Shown in pieces: positions 26,901 through 40,523 of a DNA stretch of 64,000 bases (within the stretch, counting starts at the first letter, position 1; each line of letters starts with the position of its first letter). The translations under genes and the position numbers were made by a program. This DNA is from Rhytidiadelphus loreus (Eukaryota; Streptophyta; Bryopsida; Hypnales; Hylocomiaceae). The stretch is taken from NCBI GenBank assembly GCA_947034895.1, contig OX344763.1:53381025-53445024 (forward strand), in the 5' to 3' direction. The notes beneath the pieces were generated by a model. It saw only the letters and a program-made list of their open reading frames with translations. It did no database searches and had not been told where the DNA came from.

Positions 26901-28620
26901 TCTATAACATGAAAATACAGCGCAAGGTTCGTGCATCAATTTCTAATTCAACGTCCAAGGTCATTCAATGTGACGAGCAAATGAATATTTCTTTGGATAT
27001 TTGGATTTAAGAAGAATTGCCACTTGCACCACATGTTTGCACATTCTTTCTCACTTGAATTTCATGAGTTCCAATTTTCTAGGACATGAAAGGTCAACGC
27101 AGGGTTCGTGCATTAATTTCTAATCTAACGTTGAAGGTCATTCAATGTTACCACCAAATGAATATTTTATTCGATATTTGGATTTAAGAAGAATTGCGAT
27201 TTGCACCACATGATTGCACATTCTTTTTCACTTGAATTTCATGAGTTCTAATTTTCTAGGACATGAAAGTTCAACTCAAGGTTCGAGCATCAATTTCTAA
27301 TTTAACGTTCAAGGTCATTCAATGTCACTGCCAAATGAATATTTCTTTGGATATTTGGATTTAAGAAGAATTGCCACTTGCACCACATGTTTGCACATTC
27401 TTTTTCACTTGAATTTCATGAGTTCCAATTTTCTAGGACATGAAAGTTCAACTCAAGGTTCGTGCATCAATTTCTAATTTAACGTTTAAGGTCATTTAAT
27501 GTCACAGCCAAATGAATATTTCTTTGGATATTTGGATTTAAGAAGAATTGCTACTTGCACGACATAATTGCACATTCTTTTTCACTTGAATTTCATGAGT
27601 TCCAATTTTCTAGGACATGAAAGTTCAACGCAAGGTTCGTGCGTCAATTTCTAATTTAAAGTTCAAGTTCATTCAATGTGACGAGCAAATGAATATTTCT
27701 TTGGATATTTGGATTTAAGAAGAATTGCCACTTGCACCACATGATTGCACATTCTTTTTCACTTGAATTTCATGAGTTCCAATTTTCTAGGACATGAAAG
27801 TTCAACGCAAGGTTCGTGCGTCAATTTCTAATTTAAAGTTCAAGTTCATTCAATGTGACGAGCAAATGAATATTTCTTTGGATATTTGGATTTAAAAAGA
27901 ATTGCCACTTGCACCACATGTTTGCACATTCTTTCTCACTTGAATTTCATGAATTGCAATTTTCTATAACATGAAAATACAGCGCAAGGTTCGTGCATCA
28001 ATTTCTAATTTAACGTCCAAGGTCATTCAATGATACCACCAAATGAATATTTCTTTGGATATTTGGATTTAAGAAGAATTGCCACTTGCACCACATGTTT
28101 GCACATTCTTTTTCACTTGAATTTCATGAGTTCTAATTTTCTAGGACATGAAAGTTCAACTCAAGGTTCGTGCATCAATTTCTAATTTAAAGTTCAAGGT
28201 CATTCAATGTCACAGCCAAATGAATATTTCTTTGGATATTTGGATTTAAAAAGAATTGCCACTTGCACCACATGTTTGTACATTCTTTTTCACTTGAATT
28301 TCATGAGTTCCAATTTTCTATGACATGAAAGTACAACGCAAGGTTCGTGCATCAATTTCTAATTTATCGTCCAAGGTTATTCAATAATACCACCAAATGA
28401 ATATTTCTTTGGATATATGGATTTAAGAATAATTGCCACTTGCACCACATGTTTGCACATTCTTTTTCACTTGAATTTCATGAGTTCCAATTTTCTAGGA
28501 CATGAAAGTTCAACGCAAGGTTCGTGCATCAATTTCTAATTTAACGTCCAAGGTCATTCAATGATACCACCGAATGAATATTTCTTTGGATATATGGATT
28601 TAAGAATAATTGCCACTTGC
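26901..28620 (+). repeat. Mixed monomers, last GTGACGAGC types
   Basis: About ten monomers. GTGACGAGC, common since 3,077, is last seen near 27,857. From 28,411 GGATATATGG and from about 28,425 AAGAATAATTG appear and persist to the right end of the window. A private change, TTATTCGATATTTG, occurs near 27,168. No gene or element is present. Confidence 0.78.
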
Positions 28621-30611
28621 ACCACATGGTTGTACATTCTTTCTCACTTGAAATTCATGAATTGCAATTTTCTATAACATGAAAATACAGCGCAAGGTTC
28701 GTGCATCAATTTCTAATCTAACGTCCAAGGTCATTCAATGATACCACCGAATGAATATTTCTTTGGATATTTGGATTTAAGAAGAATTGCCACTTGCACC
28801 ACATGTTTGCACATTCTTTTTCACTTGAATTTCATGAGTTCTAATTTTCTAGGACATGAAAGTTCAACTCAAGGTTCGTGCATCAATTTCTAATTTATCG
28901 TCCAAGGTTATTCAATAATACCACCAAATGAATATTTCTTTGGATTTATGGATTTAAGAATAATTGCCACTTGCACCACATGGTTGTACATTCTTTCTCA
29001 CTTGAAATTCATGAATTGCAATTTTCTATAACATGAAAATACAGCGCAAGGTTCGTGCATCAATTTCTAATCTAACGTCCAAGGTCATTCAATGATACCA
29101 CCGAATGAATATTTCTTTGGATATTTGGATTTAAGAAGAATTGCCACTTGCACCACATGTTTGCACATTCTTTTTCACTTGAATTTCATGAGTTCTAATT
29201 TTCTATAACATGAAAATACAGCGCAAGGTTCGTGCATCAATTTCTAATTTAACGTTCAAGGTCATTCAATGTCACCGCCAAATGAATATTTCTTTGGATA
29301 TTTGGATTTAAGAAGAATTGCCACTTGCACCACAAGTTTGCACATTCTTTTTCACTTGAATTTCATGAGTTCTAATTTTCTATAACATGAAAATACAGCG
29401 CAAGGTTCGTGCATCAATTTCTAATTTAACGTTCAAGGTCATTCAGTGTCACCGCCAAATTAATATTTCTTTGGATATTTGGATTTAAGAATAATTGCCA
29501 CTTGCACCACATGGTTGTACATTCTTTCTCACTTGAAATTCATGAATTGCAATTTTCTATAACATGAAAATACAGCGCAAGGTTCGTGCATCAATTTCTA
29601 ATCTAACGTCCAAGGTCATTCAATGATACCACCGAATGAATATTTCTTTGGATATATGGATTTAAGAATAATTGCCACTTGCACCACATGGTTGTACATT
29701 CTTTCTCACTTGAAATTCATGAATTGCAATTTTCTATAACATGAAAATACAGCGCAAGGTTCGTGCATCAATTTCTAATGTAACGTCCAAGGTCATTCAA
29801 TGATACCACCGAATGAATATTTCTTTGGATATTTGGATTTAAGAAGAATTGCCACTTGCACCACATGTTTGCACATTCTTTTTCACTTGAATTTCATGAG
29901 TTCTAATTTTCTAGGACATGAAAGTTCAACTCAAGGTTCGTGCATCAATTTCTAATTTATCGTCCAAGGTTATTCAATAATACCACCAAATGAATATTTC
30001 TTTGGATATATGGATTTAAGAATAATTGCCACTTGCACCACATGGTTGTACATTCTTTCTCACTTGAAATTCATGAATTGCAATTTTCTATAACATGAAA
30101 ATACAGCGCAAGGTTCGTGCATCAATTTCTAATCTAACGTCCAAGGTCATTCAATGTTACCTCCAAATGAATATTTTTTTCGATAATTGGATTTAAGAAT
30201 AATTGCCACTTGCACCACATGTTTATACATTCTTTTTCACTTGAATTTCATGAGTTCCAATTTTCTATGACATGAAAGTTCAACTCAAGGTTCGTGCATC
30301 AATTTCTAATCTAACGTCCAAGGTCATTCAATGATACCACCGAATGAATATTTCTTTGGATATATGGATTTAAGAATAATTGCCACTTGCACCACATGGT
30401 TGTACATTCTTTCTCACTTGAAATTCATGAATTGCAATTTTCTATAACATGAAAATACAGCGCAAGGTTCGTGCATCAATTTCTAATCTAACGTCCAAGG
30501 TCATTCAATGTTACCTCCAAATGAATATTTCTTTGGATATTTGGATTTAAGAAGAATTGCTACTTGCACCACATGATTGCACATTCTTTTTCACTTGAAT
30601 TTCATGAGGTC
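28621..30611 (+). repeat. Dimer-like alternation marked by TGGTTGTACA
   Basis: TGGTTGTACA with TTTCTCACTTG and GAATTGCAATTTTC occurs at 28,627, 28,981, 29,512, 29,689, 30,043 and 30,397. The steps are 354, 531, 177, 354 and 354 bp, so a two-monomer unit dominates with slips. Between these lie CTCAAGGTTCGTGC monomers with TTATCGTCCAAGG (about 28,884 and 29,946) or ordinary types. A single GGATTTATGG replaces GGATATATGG near 28,943. Confidence 0.8.
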
Positions 30612-31258
30612 CAATTTTCTAGGACATGAAAGTTCAACGCAAGGTTCGTGCATCAATTTCTAATTTAACGTTCAAGGTCATTCAATGTCACCGCCAAATT
30701 AATATTTCTTTGGATATTTGGATTTAAGAAGAATTGCCACTTGCACCACATGTTTGCACATTCTTTTTCACTTGAATTTCATGATTTCTAATTTTCTATA
30801 ACATGAAAATACAGCGCAAGGTTCGTGCATCAATTTCTAATTTAACGTTCAAGGTCATTCAGTGTCACCGCCAAATAAATATTTCTTTGGATATTTGGAT
30901 TTAAGAAGAATTGCTACTTGCACCACATGATTGCACATTCTTTTTCACTTGAATTTCATGAGGTCCAATTTTCTGGGACATGAGAGTACAACGCAAGGTT
31001 CGAGCATCAATTTCTAATTTAACGTTCAAGGTCATTCAATGTCACAGCCAAATGAATATTTCTTTGGATATTTGGATTTAAGAAGAATTGCCACTTGCAC
31101 CACAAGTTTGCACATTCTTTTTCACTTGAATTTCATGTGTTCCAATTTTCTAGGACATGAAAGTTCAACGCAAGGTTCGTGCATCAATTTCTAATTTAAA
31201 GTTCGAGGTCATTCAATGTCACCACCGAATGAATATTTCTTTGGATATTTGGATTTAA
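30612..31258 (+). repeat. Segment duplicated at a 10-monomer offset, left copy
   Basis: Matches 32,382-33,028 at an offset of 1,770 bp. Both have GATTTCTAATTTTC, TTCAGTGTCACCGCC, AAATAAATATTTC, and the rare TTCTGGG with CATGAGAGTACAACG (GGG at 30,975 and 32,745; the right copy reads GGGTCATG where the left reads GGGACATG). Both are followed by TGTGTTCCAATTTTC and TTCGAGGTC. Confidence 0.85.
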
Positions 31259-32381
31259 GAAGAATTGCCACTTGCACCACATGTTTGCACATTCTTTTTC
31301 ACTTGAATTTCATGAGTTCTAATTTTCTATAACATGAAAATACAGCGCAAGGTTCGTGCATCAATTTCTAATTTAACGTTCAAGGTCATTCAATGTCACC
31401 GCCAAATTAATATTTCTTTGGATATTTGGATTTAAGAAGAATTGCCACTTGCACCACATGTTTGCACATTCTTTTTCACTTGAATTTCATGAGTTCTAAT
31501 TTTCTATAACATGAAAATACAGCGCAGGGTTCGTGCATCAATTTCTAATTTAACGTTCAAGGTCATTCAATGTTACCACCAAATGAATATTTTTTTCGAT
31601 ATTTGGATTTAAGAAGAATCGCAACTTGCACCAAATGTTTGCACATTCTTTCTCACTTGAAATACATGAATTGCAATTTTCTATAACATGAAAATACAGC
31701 GCATGGTTCGTGCATCAATTTCTAATCTAACGTCCAAGGTCATTCAATGATACCACCAAATGAATATTTTTTTCGATATTTGGATTTAAGAAGAATTGCA
31801 ACTTGCACCACATGTTTGCACATTCTTTCTCACTTGAAATTCATGAATTGCAATTTTCTATAACATGAAAATACAGCGCAAGGTTCGTGCATCAATTTCT
31901 AATCTAACGTCCAAGGTCATTCAATGATACCACCAAATGAATATTTTTTTCGATATTTGGATTTAAGAAGAATTGCAACTTGCACCACATGTTTGCACAT
32001 TCTTTCTCACTTGAATTTCATGTGTTCCAATTTTCTAGGACATGAAAGTTCAACGCAAGGTTCGTGCATCAATTTCTAATTTAACGTTCAAGGTCATTCA
32101 ATGTCACCGCCAAATTAATATTTCTTTGGATATTTGGATTTAAGAAGAATTGCCACTTGCACCACAAGTTTGCACATTCTTTTTCACTTGAATTTCATGA
32201 GTTCTAATTTTCTATAACATGAAAGTACAGCGCAAGGTTCGTGCATTAATTTCTAATCTAACGTTGAAGGTCATTCAATGTTACCACCAAATGAATATTT
32301 TTTTCGATAATTGGATTTAAGAATAATTGCCACTTGCACCACATGTTTATACATTCTTTTTCACTTGAATTTCATGAGTTC
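31259..32381 (+). repeat. Monomers with the TTTTTTCGAT core
   Basis: Between the two 10-mer-offset copies lie several consecutive monomers with AATATTTTTTTCGATATTTG and the GAATTGCAATTTTC tail (about 31,590, 31,765 and 31,940), plus one with GATAATTGGATTTAAG near 32,310. Only satellite is present. Confidence 0.78.
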
Positions 32382-33028
32382 CAATTTTCTAGGACATGAA
32401 AGTTCAACGCAAGGTTCGTGCATCAATTTCTAATTTAACGTTCAAGGTCATTCAATGTCACCGTCAAATTAATATTTCTTTGGATATTTGGATTTAAGAA
32501 GAATTGCCACTTGCACCACATGTTTGCACATTCTTTTTCACTTGAATTTCATGATTTCTAATTTTCTATAACATGAAAATACAGCGCAAGGTTCGTGCAT
32601 CAATTTCTAATTTAACGTTCAAGGTCATTCAGTGTCACCGCCAAATAAATATTTCTTTGGATATTTGGATTTAAGAAGAATTGCTACTTGCACCACATGA
32701 TTGCACATTCTTTTTCACTTGAATTTCATGAGGTCCAATTTTCTGGGTCATGAGAGTACAACGCAAGGTTCGAGCATCAATTTCTAATTTAACGTTCAAG
32801 GTCATTCAATGTCACAGCCAAATGAATATTTCTTTGGATATTTGGATTTAAGAAGAATTGCCACTTGCACCACATGTTTGCACATTCTTTTTCACTTGAA
32901 TTTCATGTGTTCCAATTTTCTAGGATATGAAAGTTCAACGCAAGGTTCGTGCATCAATTTCTAATTTAAAGTTCGAGGTCATTCAATGTCACCACCGAAT
33001 GAATATTTCTTTGGATATTTGGATTTAA
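32382..33028 (+). repeat. Segment duplicated at a 10-monomer offset, right copy
   Basis: Second copy of 30,612-31,258. It is immediately followed by two adjacent monomers with the private motif GACAGGAAAGTTAACCGC (33,101 and 33,278, exactly 177 bp apart). This is a simple one-monomer tandem duplication. Confidence 0.85.
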
Positions 33029-36000
33029 GAATAATTGCCACTTGCACCACATGTTTGCACATTCTTTTTCACTTGAATTTCATGAGTTCCAATTTTCTAT
33101 GACAGGAAAGTTAACCGCAAGGTTCGTGCATCAATTTCTAATTTAAAGTTCGAGGTCATTCAATGTCACCACCGAATGAATATTTCTTTGGATATTTGGA
33201 TTTAAGAATAATTGCCACTTGCACCACATGTTTGCACATTCTTTTTCACTTGAATTTCATGAGTTCCAATTTTCTATGACAGGAAAGTTAACCGCAAGGT
33301 TCGTGCATCAATTTCTAATTTAAAGTTCGAGGTCATTCAATGTCACCACCGAATGAATATTTCTTTGGATATATGGATTTAAGAATAATTGCCACTTGCA
33401 CCACATGTTTGCACATTCTTTTTCACTTGAATTTCATGAGTTCTAATTTTCTATAACATGAAAATACAGCGCAAGGTTCGTGCATCAATTTCTAATTTAA
33501 CGTCCAAGGTTATTCAATAACACCACCAAATGAATATTTCTTTGGATATATGGATTTAAGAAGAATTGCCACTTGCACCACATGTTTGCACATTCTTTTT
33601 CACTTGAATTTCATGAGTTCCAATTTTCTAGGACATGAAAATACAACGCAAGGTTCGTGCATCAATTTCTAATTTAACGTCCAAAGTTATTCAATAATAC
33701 CACCAAATGAATATTTCTTTGGATATTTGGATTTAAGAAGAATTGCCACTTGCACCACATGTTTGCACATTCTTTCTCACTTGAAATTCATGAATTGCAA
33801 TTTTCTATAACATGAAAATACAGCGCAAGGCTCGTGCATCAATTTCTAATCTAACGTCCAAGGTCATTCAATGATACCACCAAATGAATATTTCTTTGGA
33901 TATTTGGATTTAAGAAGAATTGCCACTTGCACCACATGTTTGCACATTCTTTTTCACTTGAATTTCATGAGTTCTAATTTTCTATAACATGAAAATACAG
34001 CGCAAGGTTCGTGCATCAATTTCTAATTTAACGTTCACGGTCATTCAATGTCACCGCCAAATTAATATTTCTTTGGATATTTGGATTTAAGAAGAATTGC
34101 CACTTGCACCACATGTTTGCACATTCTTTTTCACTTGAATTTCATGAGTTCTAATTTTCTATAACATGAAAATACTGCGCAAGGTTCGTGCATCAATTTC
34201 TAATTTAACGTCCAAGGTTATTCAATAATACCACCAAATGAATATTTCTTTGGATATTTGGATTTAAGAAGAATTGCTACTTGCACCACATGTTTGCACA
34301 TTCTTTTTCACTTGAATTTCATGAGTTCTATTTTTCTATAACATGAAAATACAACGCAAGGTTCGTGCATCAATTTCTAATTTAACGTGCAAGTTTATTC
34401 AATAATACCACCAAATGAATATTTCTTTGGATATATGGATTTAAGAATAATTGCCACTTGCACCACATGTTTGCACATTCTTTTTCACTTGAATTTCATG
34501 AGTTCCAATTTTCTATGACATGACAGTACAACGCAAGGTTCGTGCATCAATTTCTAATTTAACGTCCAAGGTTATTCAATAATACCACCGAATGAATATT
34601 TCTTTGGATATATGGATTTAAGAATAATTGCCACTTGCACCACATGTTTGCACATTCTTTTTCACTTGAATTTCATGAGTTCCAATTTTCTAGGACATGA
34701 AAGTTCAACGCAAGGTTCGTGCATCAATTTCTAATTTAACGTCCAAGGTTATTCAATAATACCACCGAATGAATATTTCTTTGGATATATGGATTTAAGA
34801 ATAATTGCCACTTGCACCACATGTTTGCACATTCTTTTTCACTTGAATTTCATGAGTTCCAATTTTCTAGGACATGAAAGTACAACGCAAGGTTCGTGCA
34901 TCAATTTCTAATTTAACGTCCAAGGTTATTCAATTATACCACCAAATGAATATTTCTTTGGATATATGGATTTAAGAACAATTGCCACTTGCACCACATG
35001 TTTGCACATTCTTTTTCACTTGAATTTCATGAGTTCCAATTTTCTAGGACATGAAAGTTCAACGCAAGGTTCGTGCATCAATTTCTAATCCAAAGTTCAA
35101 GGTCATTCAATGTTACCACCTATTGAATATTTTTTTCGATATTTGGATTTAAGAAGAATTGCAACTTGCACCACATGTTTGCACTTTCTTTCTCACTTGA
35201 AATTTATGAATTGCAATTTTCTATAACATGAAAATACAGCGCATGGTTCGTGCATCAATTTCTAATCTAACGTCCAAGGTCATTCAATGATACCACCAAA
35301 TGAATATTTCTTTGGATATTTGGATTTAAGAAGAATTGCCACTTGCACCACATGTTTGCACATTCTTTTTCACTTGAATTTCATGAGTTCTAATTTTCTA
35401 TAACATGAAAATACAGCGCAAGGTTCGTGCATCAATTTCTAATTTAACGTTCAAGGTCATTCAATGTCACCGCCAAATAAATATTTCTCTGGATATTTGG
35501 ATTTAAGAAGAATTGCTACTTGCACCACATGATTGCACATTCTTTTTCACTTGAATTTCATGAGGTCCAATTTTCTATGACATGAAAGTACAGCGCAAGG
35601 TTCGTGCATCAATTTCTAATTTAACATTCTAGGTCATTCAATGATACCACCAAATGAATATTTCTTTGGATATTTGGATTTAAGAAGAATTGCCACTTGC
35701 ACCACATGTTTGCACATTCTTTTTCACTTGAATTTCATGAGCTCTAATTTTCTATAACATGAAAATACAGCGCAAGGTTCGTATATCAATTTCTAATTTA
35801 ACGTTCACGGTCATTCAATGTCACCGCCAAATTAATATTTCTTTGGATATTTGGATTTAAGAAGAATTGCCACTTGCACCACATGTTTGCACATTCTTTT
35901 TCACTTGAATTTCATGAGTTCTAATTTTCTATAACATGAAAATACTGCGCAAGGTTCGTGCATCAATTTCTAATTTAACGTCCAAGGTTATTCAATAATA

Positions 36001-36100
36001 CCACCAAATGAATATTTCTTTGGATATTTGGATTTAAGAAGAATTGCTACTTGCAGCACATGTTTGCACATTCTTTTTCACTTGAATTTCATGAGTTCTA
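33029..36100 (+). repeat. Stretch with a 10-monomer-offset duplication
   Basis: About 33,870-34,360 is matched by 35,640-36,130 at an offset of 1,770 bp. The rare TTTTTCTATAACATG (T-run in place of AATTTTC) lies at 34,331 and 36,101, preceded in both by AATACTGCGC and followed by AATACAACGC. Between the copies the monomers are mainly GGATATATGG and AAGAATAATTG types with TTATTCAATAATACC. No other content is seen. Confidence 0.8.
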
Positions 36101-38400
36101 TTTTTCTATAACATGAAAATACAACGCAAGGTTCGTGCATCAATTTCTAATCTAACGTCCAAGGTTATTCTATAATACCACCAAATGAATATTTCTTTGG
36201 ATATATGGATTTAAGAATAATTGCCACTTGCACCACATGTTTGCACATTCTTTTTCACTTGAATTTCATGAGTTCCAATTTTTTAGGACATGAAAGTTCA
36301 ACGCAAGGTTCGTGCATCAATTTCTAATTTAAAGTTCAAGGTCATTCAATTTTACCAGCAAATGAATATTTCTTTGGATATCTGAATTTAGAAGAATTGC
36401 TACTTGCACCACATGTTTGCACATTCTTTTTCACTTGAATTTCATGAGTTCCAATTGTCCATAACATGAAAGTACAGCGCAAGGTTCGTGCATCAATTTC
36501 TAATTTCACATTCTAGGTCATTCAATGTTACCACCCAACGAATATTTCTTTGGATATTTGGATTTAAGAAGAATTGCTACTTGCACCACATGTTTGCACA
36601 TTCTTTTTCACTTGAATTTCATGAGTTCCAATTTTCTAGGACATGAAAGTTCAACGCAAGGTTCGTGCATCAATTTCTAATTTAACATTCTAGGTCATTC
36701 AATGTTACCACCCAACGAATATTTCTTTGGATATTTGGATTTAAGAAGAATTGCTACTTGCACCACATGTTTGCACATTCTTTTTCACTTGAATTTCATG
36801 AGTTCCAATTTTCTAGGACATGAAAGTTCAACGCAAGGTTCGTGCATCAATTTCTAATCTAAAGTTCAAGGTCATTCAATGTTACCACCAAATGAATATT
36901 TTTTTCGATATTTGGATTTAAGAAGAATTGCAACTTGCACCACATGTTTGCACATTCTTTCTCACTTGAAATTCATGAATTGCAATTTTCTATAACATGA
37001 AAATACAGCGCAAGGTTCGTGCATCAATTTCTAATCTAACATCCAAGGTCATTCAATGATACCACCAAATGAATATTTCTTTGGATATTTGGATTTAAGA
37101 ATAATTGCCACTTGCACCACATGTTTGCACATTCTTTTTCACTTGAATTTCATGAGTTCCAATTTTCTATGACATGAAAGTACAGCGCAAGGTTCGTGCA
37201 TCAATTTCTAATTTAACATTCTAGGTCATTCAATGTTACCACCCAAGGAATATTTCTTTGGATATTTGGATTTAAGAAGAATTGCTACTTGCACCACATG
37301 TTTGCACATTCTTTTTCACTTGAATTTCATGAGTTCTAATTTTCTATAACATGAAAATCCAGCGCAAGGTTCGTGCATCAATTTCTAATTTAACGTCCAA
37401 GGTTATTAAATAATACCACCAAATGAATATTTCTTTGGATATATGGATTTAAGAATAATTGCCACTTGCACCACATGTTTGCACATTCTTTCTCACTTGA
37501 ATTTCATGAGTTCCAATTTTCTAGGACATGAAAATACAACGCAATGTTCGTGCATCAATTTCTAATTTAACGTCCAAGGTTATTCAATAATACCACCAAA
37601 TGAATATTTCTTTCGATATTTGGATTTAAGAATAATTGCCACTTGCACCACATGTTTGCACATTCTTTTTCACTTGAATTTCATGAGTTCTAATTTTCTA
37701 TAACATGAAAATACTGCGCAAGGTTCGTGCATCAATTTCTAATTTAACGTCCAAGGTTATTCAATAATACCACCAAATGAATATTTCTTTGGATATATGG
37801 ATTTAAGAACAATTGCCACTTGCACCACATGTTTGCACATTCTTTTTCACTTGAATTTCATGAGTTCCAATTTTCTAGGACATGAAAGTTCAACGCAAGG
37901 TTCGTGCATCAATTTCTAATTTAACGTTCAAGGTCATTCAATGTTACCACCAAATGAATATTCTTTTCGATATTTGGATTTAAGAAGAATTGCAACTTGC
38001 ACCACATGTTTGCACATTCTTTCTCACTTGAAATTCATGAATTGCAATTTTCTATAACATGAAAATCCAGCGCAAGGTTCGTGCATCAATTTCTAATCTA
38101 ACGTCCAAGGTCATTCAATGATACCACAGAATGAATATTTCTTTGGATATTTGAATTTAAGAAGAATTGCCACTTGCACCACATGTTTGCACATTCTTTT
38201 TCACTTGAATTTCTTGAGTTCTAATTTTCTATAACATGAAAATACTGCGCAAGGTTCGTGCATCAATTTCTAATTTAACGTCCAAGGTTATTCAATAATA
38301 CCAGCAAATGAATATTTCTTTGGATATTTGGATTTAAGAAGAATTGCTACTTGCACCACATGTTTGCACATTCTTTTTCACTTGAATTTCATGAGTTCTA
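36101..38400 (+). repeat. 12-mer higher-order unit, first copy, with one extra monomer (2,300 bp)
   Basis: Runs from the TTTTTCTATA mark at 36,101 to the next at 38,401. The spacing is 13 x 177 minus one base. It carries the tracer monomer (CAATTTTACCAGC and GATATCTGAATTTAGAAG, deletion at about 36,390). One additional ACATTCTAGG and CCCAACG monomer near 36,650-36,780 makes this copy 13 monomers long; after it, marks are 2,123 bp from those in the next copy (for example CTAAAGTTC at 36,859 and 38,982). Confidence 0.9.
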
Positions 38401-40523
38401 TTTTTCTATAACATGAAAATACAACGCAAGGTTCGTGCATCAATTTCTAATCTAACGTCCAAGGTTATTCTATAATACCACCAAATGAATATTTCTTTGG
38501 ATATATGGATTTAAGAATAATTGCCACTTGCACCACATGTTTGCACATTCTTTTTCACTTGAATTTCATGAGTTCCAATTTTTTAGGACATGAAAGTTCA
38601 ACGCAAGGTTCGTGCATCAATTTCTAATTTAAAGTTCAAGGTCATTCAATTTTACCAGCAAATGAATATTTCTTTGGATATCTGAATTTAGAAGAATTGC
38701 TACTTGCACCACATGTTTGCACATTCTTTTTCACTTGAATTTCATGAGTTCCAATTCTCCATAACATGAAAGTACAGCGCAAGGTTCGTGCATCAATTTC
38801 TAATTTCACATTCTAGGTCATTCAATGTTACCACCCAACGAATATTTCTTTGGATATTTGGATTTAAGAAGAATTGCTACTTGCACCACATGTTTGCACA
38901 TTCTTTTTCACTTGAATTTCATGAGTTCCAATTTTCTAGGACATGAAAGTTCAACGCAAGGTTCGTGCATCAATTTCTAATCTAAAGTTCAAGGTCATTC
39001 AATGTTACCACCAAATGAATATTTTTTTCGATATTTGGATTTAAGAAGAATTGCAACTTGCACCACATGTTTGCACATTCTTTCTCACTTGAAATTCATG
39101 AATTGCAATTTTCTATAACATGAAAATACAGCGCAAGGTTCGTGCATCAATTTCTAATCTAACGTCCAAGGTCATTCAATGATACCACCAAATGAATATT
39201 TCTTTGGATATTTGGATTTAAGAATAATTGCCACTTGCACCACATGTTTGCACATTCTTTTTCACTTGAATTTCATGAGTTCCAATTTTCTATGACATGA
39301 AAGTACAGCGCAAGGTTCGTGCATCAATTTCTAATTTAACATTCTAGGTCATTCAATGTTACCACCCAAGGAATATTTCTTTGGATATTTGGATTTAAGA
39401 AGAATTGCTACTTGCACCACATGTTTGCACATTCTTTTTCACTTGAATTTCATGAGTTCTAATTTTCTATAACATGAAAATCCAGCGCAAGGTTCGTGCA
39501 TCAATTTCTAATTTAACGTCCAAGGTTATTAAATAATACCACCAAATGAATATTTCTTTGGATATATGGATTTAAGAATAATTGCCACTTGCACCACATG
39601 TTTGCACATTCTTTCTCACTTGAATTTCATGAGTTCCAATTTTCTAGGACATGAAAATACAACGCAATGTTCGTGCATCAATTTCTAATTTAACGTCCAA
39701 GGTTATTCAATAATACCACCAAATGAATATTTCTTTCGATATTTGGATTTAAGAATAATTGCCACTTGCACCACATGTTTGCACATTCTTTTTCACTTGA
39801 ATTTCATGAGTTCTAATTTTCTATAACATGAAAATACTGCGCAAGGTTCGTGCATCAATTTCTAATTTAACGTCCAAGGTTATTCAATAATACCACCAAA
39901 TGAATATTTCTTTGGATATATGGATTTAAGAACAATTGCCACTTGCACCACATGTTTGCACATTCTTTTTCACTTGAATTTCATGAGTTCCAATTTTCTA
40001 GGACATGAAAGTTCAACGCAAGGTTCGTGCATCAATTTCTAATTTAACGTTCAAGGTCATTCAATGTTACCACCAAATGAATATTCTTTTCGATATTTGG
40101 ATTTAAGAAGAATTGCAACTTGCACCACATGTTTGCACATTCTTTCTCACTTGAAATTCATGAATTGCAATTTTCTATAACATGAAAATCCAGCGCAAGG
40201 TTCGTGCATCAATTTCTAATCTAACGTCCAAGGTCATTCAATGATACCACAGAATGAATATTTCTTTGGATATTTGAATTTAAGAAGAATTGCCACTTGC
40301 ACCACATGTTTGCACATTCTTTTTCACTTGAATTTCTTGAGTTCTAATTTTCTATAACATGAAAATACTGCGCAAGGTTCGTGCATCAATTTCTAATTTA
40401 ACGTCCAAGGTTATTCAATAATACCAGCAAATGAATATTTCTTTGGATATTTGGATTTAAGAAGAATTGCTACTTGCACCACATGTTTGCACATTCTTTT
40501 TCACTTGAATTTCATGAGTTCTA
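38401..40523 (+). repeat. 12-mer higher-order unit, second copy (2,123 bp)
   Basis: Twelve monomers minus the tracer deletion (at about 38,690). Marks at TTTTTCTATA 38,401 and 40,524, and TTCTTGAG 38,211 and 40,334, are each 2,123 bp apart. Monomer order includes AATACAACGC with TTATTCTATAATACC, the tracer, TTCTCCATAACATG with TTTCACATTCTAGG, a TTTTTTCGAT monomer, CCCAAGG, AATCCAGCG, CAATGTTCGTGC, AATACTGCGC with AAGAACAATTG, a TTCTTTTCGAT monomer and the TTCTTGAG monomer. Confidence 0.92.
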
